From NCBI GenBank assembly GCA_020854145.1, contig JADZFZ010000607.1:1-32844 (forward strand): a stretch of 32,844 nucleotides of DNA, written 5' to 3'. Below, piece after piece: positions 10,545-18,801 of the stretch (the stretch's first letter is position 1; every line of letters starts with the position of its first letter). Source of the DNA: Deltaproteobacteria bacterium. Lineage in GTDB: Bacteria > Myxococcota_A > Polyangia > Polyangiales > JADZFZ01. The notes below the pieces were generated by a model. The model had not been told where the DNA came from. It ran no database searches and saw only the letters and a list, made by a program, of their open reading frames with translations. A program made the translations under genes and the position numbers.

Positions 10545-10982
10545 GTGAACGAACGAGCCCATCGGGACGAGATGGACGGCCCCCCGAGAATGCCGCGAGC
10601 TGCGCTGCTGGGTGCGTGCGCGCTTGCGGTGAGCCTCGCCGGTTGCGACGGCGCGAACGCAGACGAGCGTCGAGTGATTGCGCTCGCGGACCTTCCGGGC
10701 CAGCGCCTCGACGAAGAGCGCTGTGTCTGGCAGTCGGTGCCGTGGAGCGGGACCGAATGGCTCTCCTATCCGGGTCGCGTGACGCTCGACATGGAGCACC
10801 CGCTCGGGATCTGCGGAGGCGAGCCGGCGGACGTGACGGTGTACCTCTCCTTCGATCGTCAGGGGAGATTCGCCGCGCAGGGCGCGGGCGACCCCGTGGT
10901 GGTGGAATCGGTCTCGGCCTCGCGCGTCGTGCTGCGGAACAATACGAATCAGGACTATTACGTCCGCGTCGTGGTGCGATGA
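10545..10982 (+). CDS. Small lipoprotein of unknown function
   Basis: Up to 145 residues. A hydrophobic core and lipobox ending VSLAGC lie near the N-terminus, so the mature protein, about 110 residues, should be lipidated outside the cytoplasm. Three starts are possible: GTG 10545 (GAGGA 4 nt upstream), ATG 10572 and ATG 10590. The last gives the most compact signal peptide (MPRAALLGACALAVSLAGC). The mature part has two cysteines that could form a disulfide (RCVWQSVPW and GICGGEP) and ends in a beta-strand-like stretch NQDYYVRVVVR. I do not recognise a family. The stop overlaps the next start by four bases (ATGA), suggesting coupled expression with the following membrane protein. Confidence 0.75.
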   Translation: MNERAHRDEMDGPPRMPRAALLGACALAVSLAGCDGANADERRVIALADLPGQRLDEERCVWQSVPWSGTEWLSYPGRVTLDMEHPLGICGGEPADVTVYLSFDRQGRFAAQGAGDPVVVESVSASRVVLRNNTNQDYYVRVVVR

Positions 10983-11632
10983 TCCCGTGCGCGTCGTGCG
11001 GGGACGCGTCGTCGCCCCCGTCGCCGGCGTCGTCGCCGTGCCCGCGCTGCGACCTGCCTCGGTGCTCCGCGTGTGTGGTCGCTCTCGGTTGCCTGCTCTG
11101 CTCGGGGCCGAGCCCCGCCTCGCGCGTGCTCCGGTACGACCTCGCGGACGTCGCTCTGCGCTTCGGCATCTACGCGGCGGTGCTCTTGGTGGTCGTCACG
11201 ATCGCGAGCCTCGGGGCTGCCGCCGTGGGCTGGCTCGCGCTCGGCGCCATCTCCGCGGTGCTGGGCTTCGGCATCTTCGTCGCAGGCGGCATCGCGCTCG
11301 CTCGCCGACGCCGGGAGCGACACGCGTTCTACCTGGTGCTCGCCGAGGACCGCCTCGTTCTCGGCGCCGGCGAGCATCGTCGCGACGTTCCGTGGCGGGA
11401 CGTCACGGGCGTCAGCTACGACGACGACGATCGCACGCTCGTCCTCGAGCGTGCGAACGACGCCAAGGCGCTCGAGATCCCCGTCTGGCTCGAGGGCGCG
11501 AGCACGGCCGAGCTACGCGACGCGATTGCCGCCGCGTGGGCATCCGCATCGAAGACCGCCGCCGCGCCGCCGTCGTCGCGCCCCATCGACGGCAGCACGC
11601 AAGACGACGCGAACGCGACGTCTTCGACCTGA
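10979..11632 (+). CDS. Membrane protein with N-terminal double CxxC zinc-ribbon and PH-like domain
   Basis: A 217-residue protein of unknown function. Residues 4-41 contain four CxxC pairs (Cys4/7, 21/24, 29/32, 38/41), enough for two zinc sites. Two hydrophobic helices follow at about 60-83 and 87-107 (YAAVLLVVVTIASLG and AISAVLGFGIFVAGGIAL), capped by a basic ARRRRER stop-transfer. Residues 115-160 (FYLVLAEDRLVLG, DVPWRDVTGVSYDDDDRTLVLER) resemble bacterial PH-like domains of membrane proteins. The C-terminal 35 residues are Ala/Ser/Pro-rich and probably disordered. It overlaps the lipoprotein gene (ATGA) and lies one base before the oxidoreductase start. The PH-like reading is inference. 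Confidence 0.8.
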   Translation: MIPCASCGDASSPPSPASSPCPRCDLPRCSACVVALGCLLCSGPSPASRVLRYDLADVALRFGIYAAVLLVVVTIASLGAAAVGWLALGAISAVLGFGIFVAGGIALARRRRERHAFYLVLAEDRLVLGAGEHRRDVPWRDVTGVSYDDDDRTLVLERANDAKALEIPVWLEGASTAELRDAIAAAWASASKTAAAPPSSRPIDGSTQDDANATSST

Positions 11633-11633
11633 G

Positions 11634-13103
11634 ATGCCGCGCCACCAGCACGAGCGCCCGGCCGGCGGATGGCCGACTCGCGACGAGGCCGCGCGATCGA
11701 TCCTCTTCTCGCCCTGCGCGTTGGGTGCCCGCGTCGCGCGGACGCGCGCGTGGGTACCTGCGATGGTCCCGTGGCGGGCAACCGACGACGGCCACGTCAC
11801 CGCCGACGTGCTCGATTGGTACGGCCGGTTCGCGGACGGACGACCCGGCGTGCTCGTGGTGGAGGCAACCGGGATTCGCGACGTGCCGAGCGGGCCGTTG
11901 CTGCGCGCGGGCGACGAGCGATTCGTGCCCGGATTGTCGAGGTTGGTGGAAACGGTGCGCGCCAGGAGCGGCGGTCGGACGCTGCTCCTGATTCAGCTCA
12001 TCGATTTCCTCTCCATCAAACGACGGCCCGATCCCGAGAAGTACTTCGCGCGATTCTTGGAGGTCGAGTCACGGCACCGCGCCGCGCTCTCCGAGTGGCT
12101 CGGCGACGATTGGCCGCTCTCTGCGCCCGAGGCCGAAGTCCGCGGGAGAATCGCGTCGCTCGGCGAGGACGCGCTCGCCCGCGTGCTCTCGCCGCGCGAG
12201 CTCGAATCGCTCCGGATGGGTCATCGCGAGCGCGTGACCGACGTGCACCTCCCGCACGTGCGGGACCTTCCGCGGCATCTGCCGGACCTGTTCGCGCGCG
12301 CCGCGTCGGTGGCCGCGCGCGCGGGGTTCGACGGCGTCGAGCTGCACTTCGCGCATGCCTACACGATGGCGTCGTTCCTGTCGGCGCTGAACGTGCGCGA
12401 GGACGGGTACGGCGGTCCCCGTGAGCAACGCGCACGGCTGCCGCTCGAGGTGTTTCGCGCAGTACGCGCGGTCGCTCCGCGCGAGCTCGTCGTCGGCTGC
12501 CGCTACCTCGGCGACGAGGTGATCGAGGGCGGCAATCGGGTGGACGACGCGGTGTACTTCGGTGAGCGCTTCGCGCGTGCGGGGATGGACTTCCTGTCGA
12601 TCTCGAAGGGCGGGAAGTTCGAGGACGCGAAGCAGCCGAAGGTCGGGCACGCCGCGTACCCCTACACGGGACCGAGCGGTCACGAGTGCATGCCCACGGT
12701 CCACATCGACGAGGTCGGTCCCTTCTCGCGCAACGTTCCGCTCGCGGCGGCGATTCGTCGCGCGATCCGCGCGGCGGGACTCTCGACTCCGGTGATTGGC
12801 GCCGGCGGATTGTGCAGCTTCGCGCAATGCGAGGGACACCTCGTGCGCGGCGAGCTCGACTTCGTCGGCGCCGCCCGGCAATCGCTCGCGGACCCGGATT
12901 GGTGGCGAAAGATGGAGCTCGGCGAGGGCGACGCGATTCGCCGGTGCAAGATGACCAATTATTGCGAAGCGCTCGACCAGCAGCACAAACAGGTGACGTG
13001 TCAGCTCTGGGATCGGGAAGGGCTCGACGAGCCCGGGGTGACACGGTCACACGACGGCAAACGGCGACTGGTACCTCCTCCGTGGTCCCCTCGATCTGGT
13101 TGA
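11634..13103 (+). CDS. Old Yellow Enzyme family NADH:flavin oxidoreductase
   Basis: A 489-residue FMN-dependent TIM-barrel reductase. Family features include the N-terminal barrel strand ARTRAWVPAMVPWRATDDG, the substrate-site segment GFDGVELHFAHAYTMASFLSALNVREDGYGG and the FMN-phosphate region STPVIGAGGL with DFVGAARQSLADPDWWRK. In classical members the active-site segment carries HxxH or HxxN; here it reads HFAH. The tail has RRCKMTNYCEALDQQHKQVTC, a Cys spacing (x5, x11) that differs from the CxxCxxxC 4Fe-4S motif of the dienoyl-CoA reductase/TMADH branch. I judge it a single-domain OYE without the C-terminal FAD/NADH domain. It is the last gene of the cluster. Substrate is unknown; a link to tetrapyrroles is suggested only by position. 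Confidence 0.88.
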   Translation: MPRHQHERPAGGWPTRDEAARSILFSPCALGARVARTRAWVPAMVPWRATDDGHVTADVLDWYGRFADGRPGVLVVEATGIRDVPSGPLLRAGDERFVPGLSRLVETVRARSGGRTLLLIQLIDFLSIKRRPDPEKYFARFLEVESRHRAALSEWLGDDWPLSAPEAEVRGRIASLGEDALARVLSPRELESLRMGHRERVTDVHLPHVRDLPRHLPDLFARAASVAARAGFDGVELHFAHAYTMASFLSALNVREDGYGGPREQRARLPLEVFRAVRAVAPRELVVGCRYLGDEVIEGGNRVDDAVYFGERFARAGMDFLSISKGGKFEDAKQPKVGHAAYPYTGPSGHECMPTVHIDEVGPFSRNVPLAAAIRRAIRAAGLSTPVIGAGGLCSFAQCEGHLVRGELDFVGAARQSLADPDWWRKMELGEGDAIRRCKMTNYCEALDQQHKQVTCQLWDREGLDEPGVTRSHDGKRRLVPPPWSPRSG

Positions 13104-13462
13104 GTCGGCGAGACAACCGCAGCTCGGAGGCGCGTCCCCTTCTCTCGTTGGCGTGCTTGCGAGCAATGAGCCGCGGACACGTAGGGACCGTTCGCGCCGC
13201 GGTTCGAGCCTAAAACGCGCCTCCGAGCTGCGTCGTCCTCGGTGCTCTGCAAGCGGGGCACCAACGGCGCCGGGGACGGAGCATTCGCCGCAGGTCGGCG
13301 ATTCGCCGGCGTTTGCCGCGATGGCGTGCGTCGGCGCGCTCGGGATGGAGCCCGCGGCGAGCCGAAGTCGGAGCACATGGTGCGACGAGTGCTCCGGCGG
13401 AGCCGGCGCGAACGGCTCCCATCTTCCGGCGCGCGACCATCCCTGTTACTCCTCGGGGCCGG
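13104..13462. other. 359-bp gap without a convincing protein gene
   Basis: Open frames cross this stretch on both strands, but they are Arg/Ala/Ser-rich, lack good starts and continue into antisense of real genes. What stands out is the nested inverted repeat at 13118-13232, described separately. The remaining 230 bp before the TPR gene show no recognisable promoter hexamers, tRNA or mobile element. Confidence 0.6.
13118..13232. other. Nested inverted repeat, candidate structured RNA
   Basis: An 18-bp perfect inverted repeat has arms at 13118-13135 (CGCAGCTCGGAGGCGCGT) and 13215-13232 (ACGCGCCTCCGAGCTGCG), separated by 79 nt. Inside it a second stem pairs GAGCCGCGG (13168-13176) with CCGCGGTTC (13197-13205), including one G-U, around a 20-nt loop. 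Stem within stem is what a folded non-coding RNA or long leader would look like. It could be read from either strand. It does not match tRNA, tmRNA, 6S, SRP or RNase P as far as I can judge. A protein-binding site or remnant of a small inverted-repeat element is also possible. Confidence 0.45.
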
Positions 13463-16400
13463 ATGAGCGACGACGCAGAGCAGGCGAAAGCCGACGCGGA
13501 ACGAGCGAAGGCCGAGAAGACCCTCGAGGTCCTCAAGTCGCAGCTCATGGTCAAGCCGAACGACCCGTTCCGGCGCTTCATGATGGCGCAGGCGTATCGC
13601 AACCTCGGCCGCCTCGAGGAAGCCATCACGGACTACAACAAGGCGATCGCCGGCGATGCGAAGAATCCCGAGTTCCACTACAACCTCGGGGTTGCCTACA
13701 GCCTCGCGGGTCGGTGGAGCGAAGCCTCCACCTCGCTCTCGCAGGCCACGAAGATCAAGCCCGACCACGTGGAGGCGACGTTTCGGCTGGGTCGCGCCGA
13801 GGGAGAGCTCCAGCGTTGGGACGCGGCGGCGACCGCGTTCCGCCGCACCGTCGAGCTCAAGCCGGATTACCTCGACGCTCTCGTCGCCGGAGGCGAGGCG
13901 TTCACGAAGCTCGGGCGCCCCTCCGACGCCACCGACATGTTCGCCCGCGCTGCGGAGCTCTCGCCGAACGATCCGGAGCTGCTCTACAAGCTGGGCGAGG
14001 CCCAAGCGGGCAAGGGCCGGTGGGACGACGCGCGCGCCGCGCTCGAGCGGAGCCTGGGCATCCGGCACGACGCCGCGCACGTGCACGCGCTGCTCGGCGA
14101 CGTCTATCGCGAGCTCGGTCGCGCCGAGGACGCGGTCCGTGCGTATCGGCAGGCGGTGATCCTCGATCGCGACTGCGAGCGCGCACACCTGGCGCTCGCG
14201 CGTCTCGTGGCGTCGCTCGGTGGACGCGACGCGGAGGCCGTCGATCCGTTCCGCGACGCGATCCGTCTGACCCCGACCGATGCACGTCGTCACGCCGAGC
14301 TCGGTACGGTGCTGCACCGCTTGAGCCGGTATCAGGAAGCGGTGGACGCGTGGGGCGATGCGGCGCGTCTCGTTCCGAGCGATGCGCTCGCGCTCAACGG
14401 CAAGGGCGCGGCGCTCAACGCGCTCGAGCGCTACATGGAGGCGCTCGAGACGCTCGAGAGCGCGACCCGTCTCGACCCGCGGTGCGCCGTCGCCTTCGCC
14501 AACCTCGCCACGACGTACAAAGGGCTCGGTCGCACGGCGGACGCTGCGGCCGCGCTGCGACAGGCCATCGCGCTCAACCCGAACGACGCCGAGATCCGGT
14601 TCGTGCTCGGGTGCCACCACCGCGAGCTGCGGCATCCGGAAGCGGCGATCGAGGCGTTCCAGCAGGCCATCGATCTCGACCCGAAGCACGCTGCCGCGTG
14701 GCTCGCTCTCGGCCAGGTCTTCGCCGAGATCGGGCAGCGAACCGAGGCCGTCGACGCGTTCAAGCAGGCGCTCAAGCTCAAGCCGGGTGCCGTCGAGGCG
14801 CACTTCGGCCTCGGCATGGAGTCGCGCCGGCTCGAGAGGACGCTGGAGGCGATCGAGGCGTTCAAGGAGACGCTCCGGCTCGAGCCCGATCACGTGGAGG
14901 CGGGCTTCCAGCTGGCGTCTGCCTACTCCGCGCTCGAGAAGCACGACGAAGCGGTGGCCGCGTTCCGCAACGCGCTGCGCATGCGACCCGATCACGTCGA
15001 GTCGTTGCTGGGGCTCGGCGCGGAGCTGAGCGCGCTCGGTCGTCACGACGCCGCGCTCGAGGCGCTCGAGCGAGCGGTCGATGCGCGACCCGACGATCCC
15101 GAAGCGCTCGCGCGGCGCGGTGTGGCGCTCAAGGAGCTCGGCCGCCTCGACGAAGCCCTCGACTCCGTGAAGCGCGCGCTCGAGAAGAAGCCGAACGAGG
15201 CGCGTTACCACCGCTACCTCGGGATGGTTCACGAGGCGATGGGCAAGCACGCCGCCGCGATCGAGGCACTCGAGCAAGCCATCTGGCTCGCGCCCGAGGA
15301 TGGTGACGCCCACCGCGTGCTCGGCCAGACCTTGCTCGCGCTCGGTCGGTCGCAAGAGGCGATCGACGCTCTGCAGCAGGCGATTCGCAAGAAGCCCAAG
15401 GACCACGAGTCGCTCCACCTGCTCGGGGTCACGTATCGGAAGCTCGGCCGCAAGACCGAAGCGCTCGAGCGTTTCCAGCGCTGCCTGGAGCTGCACCCGG
15501 AGCACCCCGACGCGTTGTTCGAGGTCGGCACCGTGCAGCACGAGCTCGGCAGGAAGGAAGACGCGGCGCGCGCGTTCCGCGAGGCGACGCGCATCCGTCC
15601 CGATTTCGTGGAAGCGTACGAACGCGTCGCCGCGACCTACCGCGAGCTCGGCAACCACGCCGAGGCCATCAAGGCGCTGCGGCAGCTGGCGCGCCTGCGC
15701 CCCGACGATTACGTCCCGCACCTCGAGCTCGGCCGTGCCTACGCCGCGCTCGATCGGCACCACGAGTCGGTCGAGAGGTTCCGCGAAGCGGTCCGCCTCG
15801 CGCCGCGCACCGCGATCTGCCACGCCGAGCTCGGCCGCGGGCTGCTCGCGGTCGACCACGTGACCGAAGCGCTCGACGTGCTGCGCGAAGCGGTCCGATT
15901 GGACGACGACGCGCTCGCGCCGCGTCTCGCGATGGCCGACTGCTACCTGAGGCTCGGCCGCCGCGACGACGCGCGCGCGACGCTCGAGGAAGCGACCAAG
16001 GTCGCGCCGACCAACGCCGATCTGCTCGAGCGCATCGGGACTCTGCTCGCGGAGGAAGGCGCGACCGACCGTGCGCGCGAGGTGTTCGAGCGGGCGATCG
16101 AAGCAGACCCCAAGCGCGTGGGAGCGCTGCGTGCGCTCGGCCGACTGCTCGTGACCGCGGGGCGGCCCGGTGATGCGGTCAACCGCCTCCAGGCGGCGAT
16201 CGCGCTCGGTGCGGACGACGCGGCCGTACAGCTCGACCTGGCCACGTGCCTCCATGCGCTCGACCGCGTGGAGGAAGCGTTGGCCGCGGCACGCAGGGCG
16301 CAGCAGCTCGCGCCCGACGACATCGACGCGCGCCGATTGCTGGCGAGGCTCTACGCACGGGCCGAGCTCCATCGCGAGGCAGCCGACGGCTTTGCCGCAG

Positions 16401-17272
16401 TCCTCGCGAAGGCGCCCGACGACGTGGTCTCGCTCGTCGGCGCAGGGGCTGCTCGGTTCGCGCTCGGCCAACCCGACGAAGCGGCGAAGCACCTCGGTCG
16501 CGCCGGTCGGCTCGATCCGGAGAACGCGGATGCCGCGCTGCTCGAGGGGGCCGCGCTCGATGCGCTCGGCCGCTACGACGAATCGATCGAGGCCTACCGA
16601 CGTGCGATCCGCGTTCGCCCGGGCGACATCGAGGCGCACTACAAGGTCGCCGTCGCGCTGCAGCTCGTCGGGCGATACGCCGAGAGCGTCGAGCACCTCG
16701 AGCGGGCGGTGCGTGCTCGACCCGACCACGCCTACGCTCAGTACAGCCTCGGGGTCGGGCTCCTGCAGCTCGGCCGTCGCGCGGAGTCGGTCGCCGCCTT
16801 CGAGCGCGCGGCCACGGCGTCTCCCAACGACGCCACGATCCGGTACGCGCTCGGGTTCGGGTACGCGCAGCTCGGTCGCAACGACGATGCGGCCGACGCG
16901 CTTCGCTACGCCGTCGCGCTCGGGATGGACACGGCCGACCTCCACTATCACCTCGGAGCGCTCGTCGAGCAGAGCGGGCGCCGGGCAGAAGCGGCGGACA
17001 GCTATCGACGCGCCCTCGAGCTCGGTGCCGCCCATGCGGACCTGCCCAAGCGATTGGGTCTGGCCTACGTGGAAGCGGGCCGTCCCCGTGACGCGCTCGC
17101 GCCGCTGCGCGAGGCCATCCGTCGCGAGCCACGCGACCCGTGGCTGCGTTACGAGCTCGGCGTGGCGGAGATGCGCAGCGGCAGCTGGGACGCCGCGTTC
17201 GAGCAGTACAAGGTGCTCAAGACGCTCGACGGTCCGATGGCCGACCGCCTCTTCATGCTCCTGCACGCCTGA
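13463..17272 (+). CDS. Giant tetratricopeptide-repeat protein (about 36 TPR units)
   Basis: A 1269-residue protein. After a short charged helix (residues 1-30) the chain is an almost unbroken run of about 36 TPR units of 34 residues (about 33-1256), each with the usual W/L-G-Y-A-F-A-P pattern, for example DPELLYKLGEAQAGKGRWD then DARAALERSL. One unit (starting CERAHLALARL) is two residues longer. There is no signal peptide, membrane helix or catalytic domain, so it is probably a cytosolic superhelical scaffold; 36 units could make four to five superhelical turns. The ATG at 13463 (MSDDAEQAKADAERAKAEKT) is chosen because residues upstream of it look non-coding. It is transcribed alone, with a strong terminator downstream. 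Partner unknown; gliding, polarity or secretion roles known for other TPR proteins would be guesses here. Confidence 0.92.
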   Translation: MSDDAEQAKADAERAKAEKTLEVLKSQLMVKPNDPFRRFMMAQAYRNLGRLEEAITDYNKAIAGDAKNPEFHYNLGVAYSLAGRWSEASTSLSQATKIKPDHVEATFRLGRAEGELQRWDAAATAFRRTVELKPDYLDALVAGGEAFTKLGRPSDATDMFARAAELSPNDPELLYKLGEAQAGKGRWDDARAALERSLGIRHDAAHVHALLGDVYRELGRAEDAVRAYRQAVILDRDCERAHLALARLVASLGGRDAEAVDPFRDAIRLTPTDARRHAELGTVLHRLSRYQEAVDAWGDAARLVPSDALALNGKGAALNALERYMEALETLESATRLDPRCAVAFANLATTYKGLGRTADAAAALRQAIALNPNDAEIRFVLGCHHRELRHPEAAIEAFQQAIDLDPKHAAAWLALGQVFAEIGQRTEAVDAFKQALKLKPGAVEAHFGLGMESRRLERTLEAIEAFKETLRLEPDHVEAGFQLASAYSALEKHDEAVAAFRNALRMRPDHVESLLGLGAELSALGRHDAALEALERAVDARPDDPEALARRGVALKELGRLDEALDSVKRALEKKPNEARYHRYLGMVHEAMGKHAAAIEALEQAIWLAPEDGDAHRVLGQTLLALGRSQEAIDALQQAIRKKPKDHESLHLLGVTYRKLGRKTEALERFQRCLELHPEHPDALFEVGTVQHELGRKEDAARAFREATRIRPDFVEAYERVAATYRELGNHAEAIKALRQLARLRPDDYVPHLELGRAYAALDRHHESVERFREAVRLAPRTAICHAELGRGLLAVDHVTEALDVLREAVRLDDDALAPRLAMADCYLRLGRRDDARATLEEATKVAPTNADLLERIGTLLAEEGATDRAREVFERAIEADPKRVGALRALGRLLVTAGRPGDAVNRLQAAIALGADDAAVQLDLATCLHALDRVEEALAAARRAQQLAPDDIDARRLLARLYARAELHREAADGFAAVLAKAPDDVVSLVGAGAARFALGQPDEAAKHLGRAGRLDPENADAALLEGAALDALGRYDESIEAYRRAIRVRPGDIEAHYKVAVALQLVGRYAESVEHLERAVRARPDHAYAQYSLGVGLLQLGRRAESVAAFERAATASPNDATIRYALGFGYAQLGRNDDAADALRYAVALGMDTADLHYHLGALVEQSGRRAEAADSYRRALELGAAHADLPKRLGLAYVEAGRPRDALAPLREAIRREPRDPWLRYELGVAEMRSGSWDAAFEQYKVLKTLDGPMADRLFMLLHA

Positions 17273-17386
17273 AAGGCGTTCTTGCACCGATGAAAGCGCG
17301 CGCGACGACGCGACGCGGTTCTCGCAATGATCTCGTGACGGCGCTCCGCGTCGGGCCGTGGCACGCCGTCTGCTGAATGACGGCTC

Positions 17387-17440
17387 AGGCAGCGCGACTC
17401 GGAGCGACCCCCCCCACGCTCCGCACGCGCTGCCTTTTTT
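17387..17440 (+). terminator. Strong intrinsic terminator after the TPR gene
   Basis: The outer stem is GGCAGCGCG (17388-17396) with CGCGCTGCC (17426-17434). The inner stem is GGAGCG (17401-17406) with CGCTCC (17417-17422), around an A-C-rich loop. A run of six T follows at 17435-17440. It lies 114 nt after the TPR stop and only 29 nt before the aminotransferase ATG. It therefore also argues against the upstream in-frame start at 17377. Confidence 0.88.
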
Positions 17441-17469
17441 CTTTCCGTCGCGTGGTAAGAGTCGGCGCC

Positions 17470-18801
17470 ATGCCGACCGCCTCCGACGCGAAGCCGTTGA
17501 CCGAAGCCGAGATCGTCGAGCTGTGCCGCAAGCACACGCTCTTCGAGTGGAGCGCCCAGGCAGCCATCGACCCCATCCCGGTCGCGGGCGCCAAGGGCGT
17601 CTACTTCTGGACGCCCGAGGGCAAGCGGTTCCTCGACTTCAACAGCCAGCTCATGAGCGTCAACGTCGGGCACGGCGATCCGCGCATCATCGCGGCCATC
17701 GCCAAGCAGGCGGAGCAGCTCGCGTACGCGAACCCGTACCTCGCGCACGAGCCGCGCGCGCGCCTCGGAAAGAAGCTCGCGGAGCTCCTGCCGGGCGACA
17801 TCGACCACGTGTTCTTCACGAACGGCGGCGCCGAAGCGAACGAGAACGCCGTGAAGATCGCGCGCCAGTACACGGGTCGGCAGAAGGTGCTGGCGCGTTA
17901 TCGCTCCTACCACGGTGGGACCGCGGGTGCGGCGACGTTGACCGGAGACCCTCGGCGCTGGGTCGCCGAGCCCGGCATCCCGGGCGTCGTGCGCATCCCC
18001 GAGTTCCATCGGTGGGGCAAGGCCCAGCCCGAGCCGGTCGACGAAGCGCTCCGCGGCGTCGAGGACGTCGTGATGTACGAAGGCCCGCAGACGATCGCCG
18101 CCATCCTCGTCGAGACGGTGGTCGGGACCAACGGCATCCTCATCCCGCCCGACGGCTACATGCAGGGCCTCCGCGCGTTGTGCGATCGCCACGGCATCCT
18201 GCTGATCTGCGACGAGGTGATGGCGGGCTTCGGGCGGACCGGGAGATGGTTCGCGGTCGATCACTGGGGCGTCGTTCCCGACCTCATCACGATCGCGAAG
18301 GGCCTGACCTCGAGCTACGTGCCGCTCGGCGCCGTCGGCGTGCGTCCGGCGATCGCGAAGCACTTCGACCAGCGCATGTTCCCGGGCGGGCTCACCTACA
18401 ACAGTCATCCCATCGGGTGCGCCGCGGCGCTCGCCACCATTCGCGTGTACGAAGAGGACGGTCTCATCGAGCACACGCAGCGGATGGGCGAGGTGATGCG
18501 TCGTCACCACGAGGCGCTGATGCAGAAGCACCGATGTGTGGGCGCCGTCCGCAACATCGGGCTCTTCGGGATCATCGATCTCGTGCGGACGCGCGAGCCG
18601 TTCGTTCCGCTCGCGCCCTTCAACGGCACGAGCGACGAGATGAAGATCGTCGCGAAGCATCTGCGCGAGCGCGGGCTCTACACGTTCGTGCGGTGGTGCT
18701 CCGTCATGACGAACCCACCGCTCTGCATCACCGAGGCGGAGCTGGCCGAAGGATTCGCCATCATCGACGAAGCCCTCGGGCTGGTGGACCGCGCGCTCTA
18801 G
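17470..18801 (+). CDS. Class III PLP-dependent aminotransferase
   Basis: A 443-residue cytosolic fold-type I aminotransferase. The PLP lysine is Lys277 in LITIAKGLTSSYVPLGAV; Asp248 in LLICDEVMAGFGRTG contacts the pyridine nitrogen. GHGDPRI, FFTNGGAEANENA and RYRSYHGGTAGAATLTGDPRRW are class III landmarks. The overall pattern (FEWSAQAAIDPIPV, YFWTPEGKRFLDFNSQLMSVN) resembles the taurine:pyruvate and related omega-aminotransferases, so an omega-amino substrate with pyruvate as acceptor is likely but unproven. The ATG at 17470 is used because a terminator lies across the longer alternative. TAAGAG at 17456-17461 may be its -10 box, implying a very short leader. Its TAG stop shares the tetranucleotide CTAG with the stop of the convergent gene. 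Confidence 0.93.
   Translation: MPTASDAKPLTEAEIVELCRKHTLFEWSAQAAIDPIPVAGAKGVYFWTPEGKRFLDFNSQLMSVNVGHGDPRIIAAIAKQAEQLAYANPYLAHEPRARLGKKLAELLPGDIDHVFFTNGGAEANENAVKIARQYTGRQKVLARYRSYHGGTAGAATLTGDPRRWVAEPGIPGVVRIPEFHRWGKAQPEPVDEALRGVEDVVMYEGPQTIAAILVETVVGTNGILIPPDGYMQGLRALCDRHGILLICDEVMAGFGRTGRWFAVDHWGVVPDLITIAKGLTSSYVPLGAVGVRPAIAKHFDQRMFPGGLTYNSHPIGCAAALATIRVYEEDGLIEHTQRMGEVMRRHHEALMQKHRCVGAVRNIGLFGIIDLVRTREPFVPLAPFNGTSDEMKIVAKHLRERGLYTFVRWCSVMTNPPLCITEAELAEGFAIIDEALGLVDRAL

Noticed and set aside
13196..13215. T-loop-like GGTTCGAGCC suggesting a tRNA or tmRNA end
   Set aside because: The five bases on each side of the loop do not pair, and no acceptor stem, anticodon arm or CCA-like end is present.
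13001..17287. Open frame of 1428 codons on the minus strand across the TPR gene
   Set aside because: It mirrors the TPR repeats codon by codon, is rich in Arg/Glu/Val/Leu imposed by the GC-rich sense codons, and has no domain pattern. It is a composition shadow.
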